From Methanosarcinaceae archaeon (GTDB lineage: Archaea; Halobacteriota; Methanosarcinia; Methanosarcinales; Methanosarcinaceae), in NCBI GenBank assembly GCA_030594665.1, contig JAUVET010000102.1:1-5986 (forward strand): 5,986 bases of DNA. The letters are read 5' to 3'. Position numbers and translations under genes: made by a program. Under the pieces are notes generated by a model that did not search any database, was not told the origin of the DNA, and saw only the letters and a list, made by a program, of their open reading frames with translations. Shown piece by piece: positions 1 through 5,226 of this stretch (the stretch's first letter is position 1; each line of letters begins with the position of its first letter).

Positions 1-414
1 CGAGCCGCCGCTTGTTGTTACATCTTCCATCAATACCACACGCGCACCGTCTGTCAGGTCACCAACAAATCGCCCGCCTGTGCCATAATCCTTAACATCT
101 TTCCGTACAAGCAAAAGCGGAAGTCCGGTCTCAAGCGAAACAGCTGTCGCAATCGGAACGCCACCAAGTGCAACACCGCCCACAATGTCGAGGTCAAGGT
201 CAAGGTCACGTATCTTTCCGGCAGCCTGTTCTGCGATTATGCGAAGTGTGGCGGGATCTGTGCTTGCTTTTTTGATATCTATGTAATACTTACTTTTCTT
301 TCCTGATGAAAGTGTAAAATCCCCGAATTTAACAGCGCCGCAATTCTTTAGTGCTGCGATAAGTTCATCCTTTTTGTTAGATTGATCTTGATCCTTATGT
401 TTATCTCCTGACAT
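1..414 (-). CDS. pyrE: Orotate phosphoribosyltransferase, 5' part (3' end outside window)
   Basis: The enzyme transfers ribose-5-phosphate from PRPP to orotate, giving OMP in de novo pyrimidine synthesis in the cytoplasm. The 138 visible residues include the archaeal PyrE core: CGAVKFGDFTLSSGKKSKYY (25-44), the IVGGVALGGVPIATAVS segment (77-93), the mobile catalytic loop RKDVKDYGTGGRFVGD (104-119) and the PRPP-binding motif VVLMEDVTTSGGS (126-138), where the window ends. By comparison with family length (about 170-180 residues), some 35-40 C-terminal residues are missing only because of the window edge. The start at 414 is the only ATG, GTG or TTG in frame before the conserved core. It adds a hydrophilic extension of about 15 residues (MSGDKHKDQDQSNKK) that related PyrE proteins, as I recall them, lack. 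GGTGG lies 9 nt upstream. The family assignment is very secure. Confidence 0.95.
   Translation of the reverse strand, partial: MSGDKHKDQDQSNKKDELIAALKNCGAVKFGDFTLSSGKKSKYYIDIKKASTDPATLRIIAEQAAGKIRDLDLDLDIVGGVALGGVPIATAVSLETGLPLLLVRKDVKDYGTGGRFVGDLTDGARVVLMEDVTTSGGS
187..210. repeat. Hexamer repeat inside pyrE coding an Asp-Leu run
   Basis: Four consecutive 6-bp units lie here: GTCGAG, GTCAAG, GTCAAG, GTCACG. On the coding (minus) strand they read Arg-Asp, Leu-Asp, Leu-Asp, Leu-Asp at residues 69-76, just before the conserved IVGGVALGGVP segment. The reading frame is kept. Recalled Methanosarcina PyrE sequences have a shorter stretch at this place, so replication slippage may have lengthened a surface helix or loop. 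It is a minor variation inside a functional gene. Confidence 0.6.
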
Positions 415-423
415 TGTTATATT

Positions 424-450
424 CCACCATCAAATCATAACTATTTATGA
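424..450 (-). promoter_or_regulatory. Candidate pyrE promoter and RBS
   Basis: On the minus strand, a TATA-like TCATAAATAG (450-441) lies about 31 nt before the pyrE start. GGTGG (428-424), complementary to the archaeal 16S rRNA tail, lies 9 nt before it. If the TATA box is used, the leader would be only a few nt long and the GGTGG could not act as an RBS in that transcript. One of the two signals is therefore probably irrelevant, or pyrE is also read from the carS transcript. Confidence 0.35.
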
Positions 451-478
451 CACTGTTCCATTTTCCAGTGATTTTTAA

Positions 479-546
479 GACGCTGATTAACGCAGATTTA
501 CGCAGATTTAAGGTTGCATCTGCGTTAATCAGCGTAAATCTGCGTC
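479..546. repeat. Head-to-head modular inverted repeat
   Basis: An exact 18-bp inverted repeat, ACGCTGATTAACGCAGAT at 480-497 and its complement at 518-535, is separated by 20 nt. Each arm is built of 10-bp modules ending in ACGC: TGATTAACGC and AGATTTACGC. In the left arm the order is TGATTAACGC then AGATTTACGC. In the right arm, read as its complement, the order is reversed. It lies between the carS stop and the pyrE start on the same strand, so a transcript would fold into a long stem. No T-tract follows, so it is not a clear terminator. Similar TCTGCG/AATCTGCG-rich dispersed repeats occur in many bacterial and archaeal genomes, and this is probably two copies of such an element. From 587 to 616 a loose 6-bp repeat (TTTACA-like) continues the low-complexity spacer. 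Confidence 0.8.
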
Positions 547-628
547 TAATATAATTATTTAAATCACGATTTTGGTATTGTGCCACTATTTACATTTACA
601 TTTAAACTTACACTTATACGTACTCTAC

Positions 629-1189
629 TTACCATGGTTCCTTTTTGACACCAATGAAATATCCTATAATATTTGTTACCAGATGCAAAATTGGAGTCAC
701 TACCAACACCGTCACTACGATCCGGAATGAAAACGTGGCAATAAACCATTCCGGTGATATCAGGTATGTAAACAACCACGCACCTAAAACAAAGTCCAAC
801 TGGTCAATGACCGGCAGCGGAGCGCCGCGTTTCAGACCGAGCCTGCGTTTAAAGAAACTCATGAACATATCGCCGAAAAGTGAACCGCATGAAAGTGCGA
901 GTATCACAATAACCGAGCCTGTGGTGCTCATGCCAAATGCCGGCAGGGTCATACCGAAAACAGTAAACCCACTCGATATCAGTTTCATCTGCAAAAGCCC
1001 GACTAACATGCCGCAGACAATACCTGCAAGCAGTCCGCGATACGTTTTCCCATCACCCAATATCCTGCGCCCGTCCGCCATCGTCCGCCCGCCATCGATG
1101 GGTTTACCTCCACCGAATACGGCTGCGAGTGGGTTCGGGATGTATGCCGGAAGCATTAACCAGATTGCAATAATTATAAGTTCGATCGT
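629..1189 (-). CDS. carS: CDP-archaeol synthase (CarS, DUF46 family)
   Basis: The protein is an integral membrane CTP-transferase that activates unsaturated archaeol (digeranylgeranylglyceryl phosphate) with CTP to CDP-archaeol, the precursor of archaeal polar lipids. Numbered from the ATG at 1156, the family motifs are FGGGKPID (14-21), DGRRILGDGKTYRG (28-41), GDMFMSFFKRRLGLKRG (95-111) and DQLDFVLGA (118-126), with hydrophobic helices at about 43-60, 80-94, 120-134 and 144-170. Homology does not begin at that ATG. The 11 codons before it (1189-1157) read TIELIIIAIWL, which completes the usual first helix of the family, and an in-frame TGA stands at 1201-1199. No ATG, GTG or TTG lies in that stretch. 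I place the start at the ACG at 1189 because GTTGAT stands 3 nt before it, the same spacing as the GGTGAT sites of other genes here. The strict alternative is 629-1156 (175 aa). The neighbour pyrE lies downstream on the same strand. Function is secure and the start is uncertain. Confidence 0.9.
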   Translation of the reverse strand, partial: TIELIIIAIWLMLPAYIPNPLAAVFGGGKPIDGGRTMADGRRILGDGKTYRGLLAGIVCGMLVGLLQMKLISSGFTVFGMTLPAFGMSTTGSVIVILALSCGSLFGDMFMSFFKRRLGLKRGAPLPVIDQLDFVLGAWLFTYLISPEWFIATFSFRIVVTVLVVTPILHLVTNIIGYFIGVKKEPW

Positions 1190-1192
1190 CTT

Positions 1193-1243
1193 ATCAACTC
1201 AAAACATTTTTGTTGAACATATGCAGCATCCGTATTTAATATA
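1193..1243 (-). promoter_or_regulatory. Candidate carS promoter and weak RBS
   Basis: On the minus strand, an A/T box TATATTAAA (1243-1235) lies about 46-54 nt before the proposed carS start. Initiation would then fall near 1212, leaving a leader of about 20-25 nt. GTTGAT (1198-1193) sits 3 nt before the ACG at 1189 and differs by one base from the GGTGAT used by ccmF and mch. The A/T box reads TTTAATATA on the other strand, so its direction is not fixed by sequence alone. Confidence 0.4.
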
Positions 1244-1280
1244 TCGAGTCAAAATGATGGTTGGCGCACTCCGACAAAAC

Positions 1281-1288
1281 CTTTATAT
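1281..1288 (+). promoter_or_regulatory. Candidate TATA box of the ccmF pair
   Basis: CTTTATAT preceded by AAAAC resembles the methanogen TATA box with its purine-rich upstream element. Initiation would be expected near 1308-1312, giving a leader of about 55-60 nt before the start at 1368. This is the only good plus-strand box close to the gene. Confidence 0.45.
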
Positions 1289-1290
1289 TA

Positions 1291-1317
1291 GTATGATATC
1301 TATACGGTGAGCGTATA
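1291..1317. promoter_or_regulatory. Overlapping palindromes at the predicted ccmF transcription start
   Basis: Two inverted repeats share bases just behind the TATA box. One is GTATGATATCTATAC (1291-1305), a near-palindrome centred on GATATC. The other is TATACG (1301-1306) with its exact complement CGTATA (1312-1317) around a 5-nt loop. Both lie where a repressor would block initiation, so an operator is possible. The sites are short and A/T-rich, so chance is a real alternative. Confidence 0.3.
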
Positions 1318-1367
1318 ATTGATACAAATAAATCTCATTTTTAAAATGAATATTACAGGAATATATT

Positions 1368-2462
1368 ATGACTGATATTGAAAAAATAGTTACACCAAAA
1401 AATACAATGCTGGCTACCGTGCTTGTATTTGTATTACTGACGGTGTTGCTCACAATAGGAATGTTGACACCTCTTGTTGCAAAGCTCACAACAGGTGTGG
1501 AAATGAGCCTGGATGCCCAGTACTTCAATAACCGGTCAGCACTTCCGACCGCGGCGCTTGTGTTGCTTCTTACAATATGTTTGTTGATAGGCTACTTCGA
1601 TGTTAAAAGATCATCAATGATTGCCGGTGCATCCGTTGCCGCGTCAATTGTTTTCGCGCTCGTATCACCTTTTAACAACACCCCGATCGATATAACAGTT
1701 CCACTTGTGTCAGTTGCACTTGCTGCAACACTGTATAAGATGTGGCGCTCGATCGACAAGAAGTCCACCTTCAAAACGATGCGCGGCATAAGTGCACATA
1801 TCATACATTTGGGCATACTGTTCATCCTTATCGGTGTTGTAATTAGCACGAACACGAAAGCCGAAGAGTCAAGCATACTTTCGATCGATACATTAGGTAC
1901 ATTTGCTAACCAGCATTACAGTATCAAGGTCACCAGTATAACATCCGGTTATGAAGGCTCAATGTTTCAAAACTATCCGGGTTCATCATATGTGACAAAC
2001 ATCAACTTTGATGTCTATAAGAAAAACAAATTATTTGACAGTGGTCAGATCAAGTATATATCTGACTTCAAATGGGGCCAGACATACACAACTACCTATA
2101 TCAAGAGGGGACTGTACGAAGAACTTTTCATCGCTCCAAAGGCTGTCGATGAAGCTAACGGCCGTGTTAACCTGTATGTCAGGACTGTGCCTTTCATGAC
2201 AGTATTATGGAGCGGAATGTACATGATGGCAATAGGCATTATAATTCTTGGTGCTACTGAATACATAAAAGCCGGCAGGAACATTACAATGGAATCTGAT
2301 ATTCCAAAGAAAAACAAAATAAGACCATCTAAAATAAGACCATCCAATAAAATGGTTAAAAAACAAAGACCAGAAGTGCCGCTGTCGGATATCGAGAAGA
2401 AATATGAAGAAAAACTTGAGCGTGAACTGATGAAGCAGAAGGGTAAACGTGGTGAGGACTAA
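1368..2462 (+). CDS. ccmF: Cytochrome c biogenesis protein CcmF, C-terminal half
   Basis: This 364-residue membrane protein matches the second half of bacterial CcmF, the haem lyase subunit that attaches haem to apocytochrome c on the outer side of the membrane. Hydrophobic helices are visible at about 14-37, 58-76, 83-100, 108-125 and 142-160. An extracytoplasmic domain of about 115 residues follows (161-275), then a last helix at 277-297. The segment SAHIIHLGILFILIGVVIS (142-160) corresponds to the bacterial segment holding the second transmembrane haem-b histidine (E. coli His491), and His147 aligns best. GEPFFN in E. coli is echoed by DAQYFNN (49-55). The end PFMTVLWSGMYMMAIG (275-290) matches the last helix of CcmF. 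A basic, lysine-rich tail of about 65 residues (298-364) is extra. A weak AGGA lies 7 nt before the start. It is followed after 15 nt by the N-terminal half, opposite to the order in a fused CcmF. Comparison is from memory of E. coli CcmF. Confidence 0.85.
   Translation: MTDIEKIVTPKNTMLATVLVFVLLTVLLTIGMLTPLVAKLTTGVEMSLDAQYFNNRSALPTAALVLLLTICLLIGYFDVKRSSMIAGASVAASIVFALVSPFNNTPIDITVPLVSVALAATLYKMWRSIDKKSTFKTMRGISAHIIHLGILFILIGVVISTNTKAEESSILSIDTLGTFANQHYSIKVTSITSGYEGSMFQNYPGSSYVTNINFDVYKKNKLFDSGQIKYISDFKWGQTYTTTYIKRGLYEELFIAPKAVDEANGRVNLYVRTVPFMTVLWSGMYMMAIGIIILGATEYIKAGRNITMESDIPKKNKIRPSKIRPSNKMVKKQRPEVPLSDIEKKYEEKLERELMKQKGKRGED
2316..2345 (+). repeat. 15-bp tandem duplication in the CcmF C-half tail
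   Basis: AAAATAAGACCATCT (2316-2330) is followed directly by AAAATAAGACCATCC (2331-2345), differing in the last base only. The copies encode KIRPS twice in a row (residues 317-326) in the basic cytoplasmic tail and keep the frame. The near identity suggests a recent duplication, in a part of the protein under weak constraint. Confidence 0.85.
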
Positions 2463-2468
2463 GGAAAA

Positions 2469-2474
2469 GGTGAT
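2469..2474 (+). promoter_or_regulatory. RBS of the CcmF N-terminal half
   Basis: GGTGAT, within AAGGTGATGAT, stands 3 nt before the ATG at 2478 and fits the archaeal anti-Shine-Dalgarno sequence. It lies in the 15-nt gap after the stop of the preceding gene, so the two halves are almost surely read from one transcript. It fixes the start of the second gene. Confidence 0.85.
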
Positions 2475-2477
2475 GAT

Positions 2478-3545
2478 ATGAGTGTAAATGCAGGAATGAT
2501 ATCGATCTGGTTATCCTTTATTTTTGGATTTGGAGCCACAGTATATTCTATAATTTATTACTTTAACAGGGCTGAAACTTCAAAACAAATATCCCAAAAA
2601 CTTGAAATTGCTTGTGCAGGAGCAAACACATTTGCAATAATATTGATGATATATTATTTGTTAAATGTCAATGCAGCATACAATTACGTTTACCAGCACT
2701 CAAGTGCTGACCTTGCATTGATCTACAAAATATCTGCCCTATGGGCAGGTCAGGAAGGTTCGTTCCTTCTGTGGACATGGTTCATTCTGCTGATGCTGCT
2801 CTTTATGCAGTATACAGGACACACCAGGTATCTTGCTAATACAAAATTGATGGGAATGACCCGTTCCATCTCATTACTTATCGCATCTGTGTTCCTGTTG
2901 CTTTTGGTACTCAAGAATCCGTTCGCAATGTACTATCCAATCCCGGGCGGAATGCTTGAATTGACAAACTGGGACGCTTTTGTAGTGCCATATGAGATAC
3001 CATACGGACAGGGCATGAATCCATTGCTAAGAAATCCGTGGATGGCTATTCATCCGCCAGTCCTGTTCCTTGGTTATGCAGCTTTTACTATCCCATTTGC
3101 AGCAGCGATTGGAAACCTGGTACTGAATGATGACAGATGGACTAAAATAGCAGCCGACTGGATGAGGATCTCATGGTTATTCCTGACCCTCGGCATCGGT
3201 CTTGGTGGATACTGGGCATATGAAGTACTTGGATGGGGAGCATGGTACTGGACCTGGGATCCGGTTGAAACTTCATCATTCATCCCATGGGTTGCAGCAA
3301 CGGCATACTTACATGCCCAAACACGTGCAAGTCACGGGGAATACAAATTCCTTGCACCAATGCTTGCAGTGGTCTCATTCATACTTGTCATATTTGCAAC
3401 ATTTGTGACAAGAAGTGGAATGTGGGCATCCGTACACTCGTGGCAGGACTTCACATCAGAGGCAATGATCATCGCTATATTTCTCACGACATTGGTCGTA
3501 TCAAGCACAGTGTTACTGATCAGACGATATTTCGCAGATGAATAG
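2478..3545 (+). CDS. ccmF: Cytochrome c biogenesis protein CcmF, N-terminal half with WWD domain
   Basis: This 355-residue protein corresponds to about the first 340 residues of bacterial CcmF. It carries ALWAGQEGSFLLW (87-99, E. coli ATWGAHEGSLLLW) and GMNPLLRNPWMAIHPPVLFLGY (179-200) with the transmembrane haem-b ligand His192. The tryptophan-rich segment LGWGAWYWTWDPVETSSFIP (251-270) is the WWD haem-handling motif. His279 (WVAATAYLH) and His320 (SGMWASVHSW) match the two external haem ligands. About eight or nine helices are predicted (roughly 7-28, 44-63, 97-110, 127-146, 191-212, 230-247, 265-281, 291-311, 327-348). Together with the upstream gene it supplies all four histidines of a complete CcmF. 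It ends in TAG followed one codon later by TAA. Ccm proteins have been studied in Methanosarcina acetivorans, so a role in haem attachment to c-type cytochromes is likely. No ccmA, B, C or E gene lies in the window. Confidence 0.92.
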   Translation: MSVNAGMISIWLSFIFGFGATVYSIIYYFNRAETSKQISQKLEIACAGANTFAIILMIYYLLNVNAAYNYVYQHSSADLALIYKISALWAGQEGSFLLWTWFILLMLLFMQYTGHTRYLANTKLMGMTRSISLLIASVFLLLLVLKNPFAMYYPIPGGMLELTNWDAFVVPYEIPYGQGMNPLLRNPWMAIHPPVLFLGYAAFTIPFAAAIGNLVLNDDRWTKIAADWMRISWLFLTLGIGLGGYWAYEVLGWGAWYWTWDPVETSSFIPWVAATAYLHAQTRASHGEYKFLAPMLAVVSFILVIFATFVTRSGMWASVHSWQDFTSEAMIIAIFLTTLVVSSTVLLIRRYFADE

Positions 3546-3672
3546 GTGTAAATGACCCGAGTTTATAAAACATTAAAAAACAAGCACGTTGACTCCTGAA
3601 AACGGTAGATCTAATAAAAAATTAATATTTGTTTAGTCGATGCACAACTTAAATTGCAAGACCCCGTGCAGC

Positions 3673-3695
3673 AATCCCGCCGCAGGCGGCGGATT
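3673..3695. repeat. GC-rich palindrome A
   Basis: CCGCCGC (3677-3683) pairs exactly with GCGGCGG (3686-3692) around AG. With one bulged C the stem extends into AATC/GATT on the outside. It stands out in A/T-rich surroundings about 130 nt after the ccmF stop. It could act as a transcript-stabilising or processing hairpin, but no T-tract follows (the flank is A-rich on the plus strand). It shares its core with the element at 4001-4013. Confidence 0.75.
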
Positions 3696-3802
3696 CCAAA
3701 CATAAAAAAAGATTGCTAATGAATGAGTTGAAGATGGATGGCTCAAGGTTACAGATTCATCTCGACGTGCACGAGCATATATATTGTCAGAAAATCATCG
3801 TT

Positions 3803-3835
3803 AATTTAACGGCAATTTAACGGCAATTTAACGGC
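3803..3835. repeat. Three perfect tandem copies of an 11-bp unit
   Basis: AATTTAACGGC occurs three times without mismatch (3803-3813, 3814-3824, 3825-3835). The first copy overlaps an odd palindrome, GTTAATTTAAC at 3800-3810. An 11-bp period places each copy on about the same face of the helix, as expected of iterated protein-binding sites, but simple slippage is equally possible. A related CACCGTTAATA lies at 3884-3894 in the opposite sense. Confidence 0.85.
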
Positions 3836-4000
3836 AATGCAGTGGCATTCAGCAAAAAATTACCAGACTGAAAAAAATGAGATCACCGTTAATAGATACT
3901 GTACTAAAGGAAGGTAGAGTACTTTACGGCTAAAGACCTAATTGACTCTAATCTTGATATTGAGCGTTAGCAAACATATATGTGTGGATAGAGGAACGCT

Positions 4001-4013
4001 CCGCCTGCGGCGG
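4001..4013. repeat. GC-rich palindrome B
   Basis: CCGCC (4001-4005) and GGCGG (4009-4013) flank a TGC loop. GAGG (3991-3994) and CCTC (4018-4021) can add an outer stem. The string CCGCCTGCGGCGG is the exact reverse complement of most of palindrome A, so the two probably belong to one small dispersed repeat family. It lies about 130 nt before the mch promoter. Confidence 0.7.
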
Positions 4014-4140
4014 ATTACCTCGGTGTCAAAAGTAAATATAAATATTTCATCTTTCCTGAAAAATATTCACTCAAAAAAATAAAAGAAACAGTTGCAAAAA
4101 ATTCACCAAACCAAAGTTCCTAATCGAAAAATATCGGCAA

Positions 4141-4148
4141 TTATATAT
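4141..4148 (+). promoter_or_regulatory. Probable mch TATA box
   Basis: TTATATAT preceded by CGGCAA is the best plus-strand TATA box near mch. Initiation would fall near 4168-4172, leaving a leader of about 20 nt that contains the GGTGAT RBS at 4182-4187. A second A/T run, AATATAAATATTT, at about 4033-4045 could be an additional upstream promoter. Confidence 0.6.
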
Positions 4149-4181
4149 CTTAATCTCTCCAATCACAAACAATCAGTTAAA

Positions 4182-4187
4182 GGTGAT
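4182..4187 (+). promoter_or_regulatory. RBS that sets the mch start
   Basis: GGTGAT stands 3 nt before the ATG at 4191. It decides against the longer open frame from 4092, whose extra 33 residues are not part of the Mch family and would span the promoter. Confidence 0.88.
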
Positions 4188-4190
4188 TAC

Positions 4191-5153
4191 ATGATAAGTG
4201 TTAATGAAAAGGGATTAAGCATAATTGATGAAATGCTCGACTGGGAAGAAGAGCTAAAGATCGAATCAAAGGAACTCGCAAACGGTGCTACTATTATTGA
4301 CTGTGGTGTCAATGTTGACGGTGGCTATGATGCAGGAATGTACCTCTCACGCCTCTGCCTTGCAGACCTTGCAGAGATCAGTTACACAACGTTTGACCTT
4401 GATGGTCTTCCGGTACCGGCAATTCAGGTATCCACAGACAATCCAACCATCGCATGCATGGGTTCACAGTATGCAGGCTGGAGAATCGCTGTCGGTAAAT
4501 ACTTTGGTATGGGTTCAGGTCCGGCAAGGGCACTTGGTCTTAAACCAAAGGAACTCTATGAGAAGATCGGCTACAAGGACGATTCCGAATGTGCAGTGCT
4601 TGTCATGGAATCAGGCGCACTCCCTGATGAAGAGGTTGTGGAATATATCGCAAAACACAGCAATGTCGAGACTGATCAAGTTTATATCGCTGTTGCACCT
4701 ACCGCATCCATTGCAGGTTCAGTGCAGATATCTGCACGTATCGTAGAAACTGGAATACACAAACTTGAGTCCATCGGTTTTGACATCAACACGATCCAGA
4801 GCGGATTCGGAGTTGTACCGATCGCACCTATTGTTGGTGATGATACAAAATGCATGGGTTCAACCAATGATTGTATTATCTACTGTGGCGAGACTTATTA
4901 CACCGTAGCATACGATGATGTGGAAAAACTCGAAGAGCACGTTAAAAATGCACCATCCACAACATCAAAGGATTACGGCAAGCCATTCTACACAACATTC
5001 AAGGAAGCGGATTTCGACTTCTTCAAAGTCGATGCAGGTATGTTCGCACCGGCAAAGATCACTATCAATGACAGAACCAGCAAGAAGACATTCACAAGCG
5101 GTCGAATAAACCCGGGAATTCTGCTTGAGTCATTTGGCATCAAGAACGTATAG
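4191..5153 (+). CDS. mch: Methenyltetrahydromethanopterin cyclohydrolase
   Basis: Mch interconverts N5,N10-methenyl-H4MPT (or H4SPT) and N5-formyl-H4MPT in the cytoplasm. This is a core step of CO2-reducing or methyl-oxidising methanogenesis and of its reversal in methane oxidation. The 320-residue protein has the usual family length. Recognisable family segments are MISVNEKG (1-8), [19 protein letters not shown] (31-49), [20 protein letters not shown] (88-107), [20 protein letters not shown] (108-127), [15 protein letters not shown] (177-191), [18 protein letters not shown] (210-227) and [18 protein letters not shown] (264-281). Arg183 and Glu186 in [11 protein letters not shown] fall at the places I recall for catalytic residues of the Archaeoglobus enzyme. 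It has its own promoter after a 645-nt gap. It ends in TAG with a TAA one codon later. The DUF2124 gene follows after 73 nt. Identification is secure; pathway direction cannot be read from this gene. Confidence 0.97.
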   Translation: MISVNEKGLSIIDEMLDWEEELKIESKELANGATIIDCGVNVDGGYDAGMYLSRLCLADLAEISYTTFDLDGLPVPAIQVSTDNPTIACMGSQYAGWRIAVGKYFGMGSGPARALGLKPKELYEKIGYKDDSECAVLVMESGALPDEEVVEYIAKHSNVETDQVYIAVAPTASIAGSVQISARIVETGIHKLESIGFDINTIQSGFGVVPIAPIVGDDTKCMGSTNDCIIYCGETYYTVAYDDVEKLEEHVKNAPSTTSKDYGKPFYTTFKEADFDFFKVDAGMFAPAKITINDRTSKKTFTSGRINPGILLESFGIKNV

Positions 5154-5161
5154 ATATAAAA
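5154..5161 (+). promoter_or_regulatory. Candidate promoter of the DUF2124 gene
   Basis: ATATAAAA begins at the base after the mch stop. Initiation about 25 nt on would fall near 5180-5186, exactly where the hairpin at 5182 begins. The 12-mer ATAGATATAAAA (5150-5161) recurs exactly before the HicB-like gene (5748-5759), which supports a promoter role. Confidence 0.45.
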
Positions 5162-5181
5162 TGTAAAACATTATTTACAGC

Positions 5182-5212
5182 ATGCAGCCAATCGGCTGCA
5201 TACTCATTTTTT
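5182..5212 (+). terminator. Hairpin plus T6 tract after mch, possible leader element
   Basis: ATGCAGCC (5182-5189) pairs perfectly with GGCTGCAT (5194-5201) around AATC, and six T follow at 5207-5212. This looks like an intrinsic-type terminator for mch. The DUF2124 RBS starts only 2 nt after the T run (GAGGATGAT, 5215-5223). The same element may therefore instead be a 5'-end hairpin or attenuator of the next gene. Confidence 0.65.
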
Positions 5213-5226
5213 CAGAGGATGATTTT

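Larger units (their letters stand above)
3546..4190. other. Long intergenic region between ccmF and mch
   Basis: This 645-nt gap has no credible protein gene. It is A/T-rich with stop codons in all frames, the longest plus-strand reading I found being 33 codons (3719-3820) without an RBS. It holds two GC-rich palindromes (3673-3695, 4001-4013), a triple 11-bp repeat (3803-3835) followed by a small hairpin (AATGC, loop AGTG, GCATT at 3836-3849) and several TATA-like strings (3776-3785, 4033-4043, 4141-4148). The last is the likely mch promoter. A small RNA starting near 3803 from the box at 3776-3785 is possible but unproven. No tRNA cloverleaf or T-loop motif was seen. Confidence 0.7.

Noticed and set aside
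401..586. 61-codon minus-strand frame over the modular repeat and the pyrE start
   Set aside because: It overlaps pyrE out of frame, and most of its sequence is the translated repeat.
645..1310. Open frame of 221 codons on the plus strand opposite carS
   Set aside because: It is the antisense shadow of carS, whose minus-strand translation carries clear family motifs. The plus reading has no recognisable domain and no RBS.
3719..3820. 33-codon frame in the ccmF-mch gap
   Set aside because: It has no RBS, no family resemblance, and runs into the 11-bp repeats before stopping.
4092..4190. 33-residue N-terminal extension of mch from the ATG at 4092
   Set aside because: Mch proteins begin at MISVNE; the GGTGAT 3 nt before 4191 and the TATA box at 4141-4148 inside the extension fix the later start.
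3546..4190. Possible tRNA, CRISPR or transposon remnant in the long gap
   Set aside because: There is no cloverleaf or T-loop motif, no direct repeats with regular unique spacers, and no transposase-like frame. The 11-bp repeats are directly abutting and too short for CRISPR.
5182..5226. Earlier start of the DUF2124 gene at 5182
   Set aside because: That ATG is the first base triplet of the hairpin stem, lacks an RBS and adds residues outside the family. The ATG at 5227 has a well-placed RBS.
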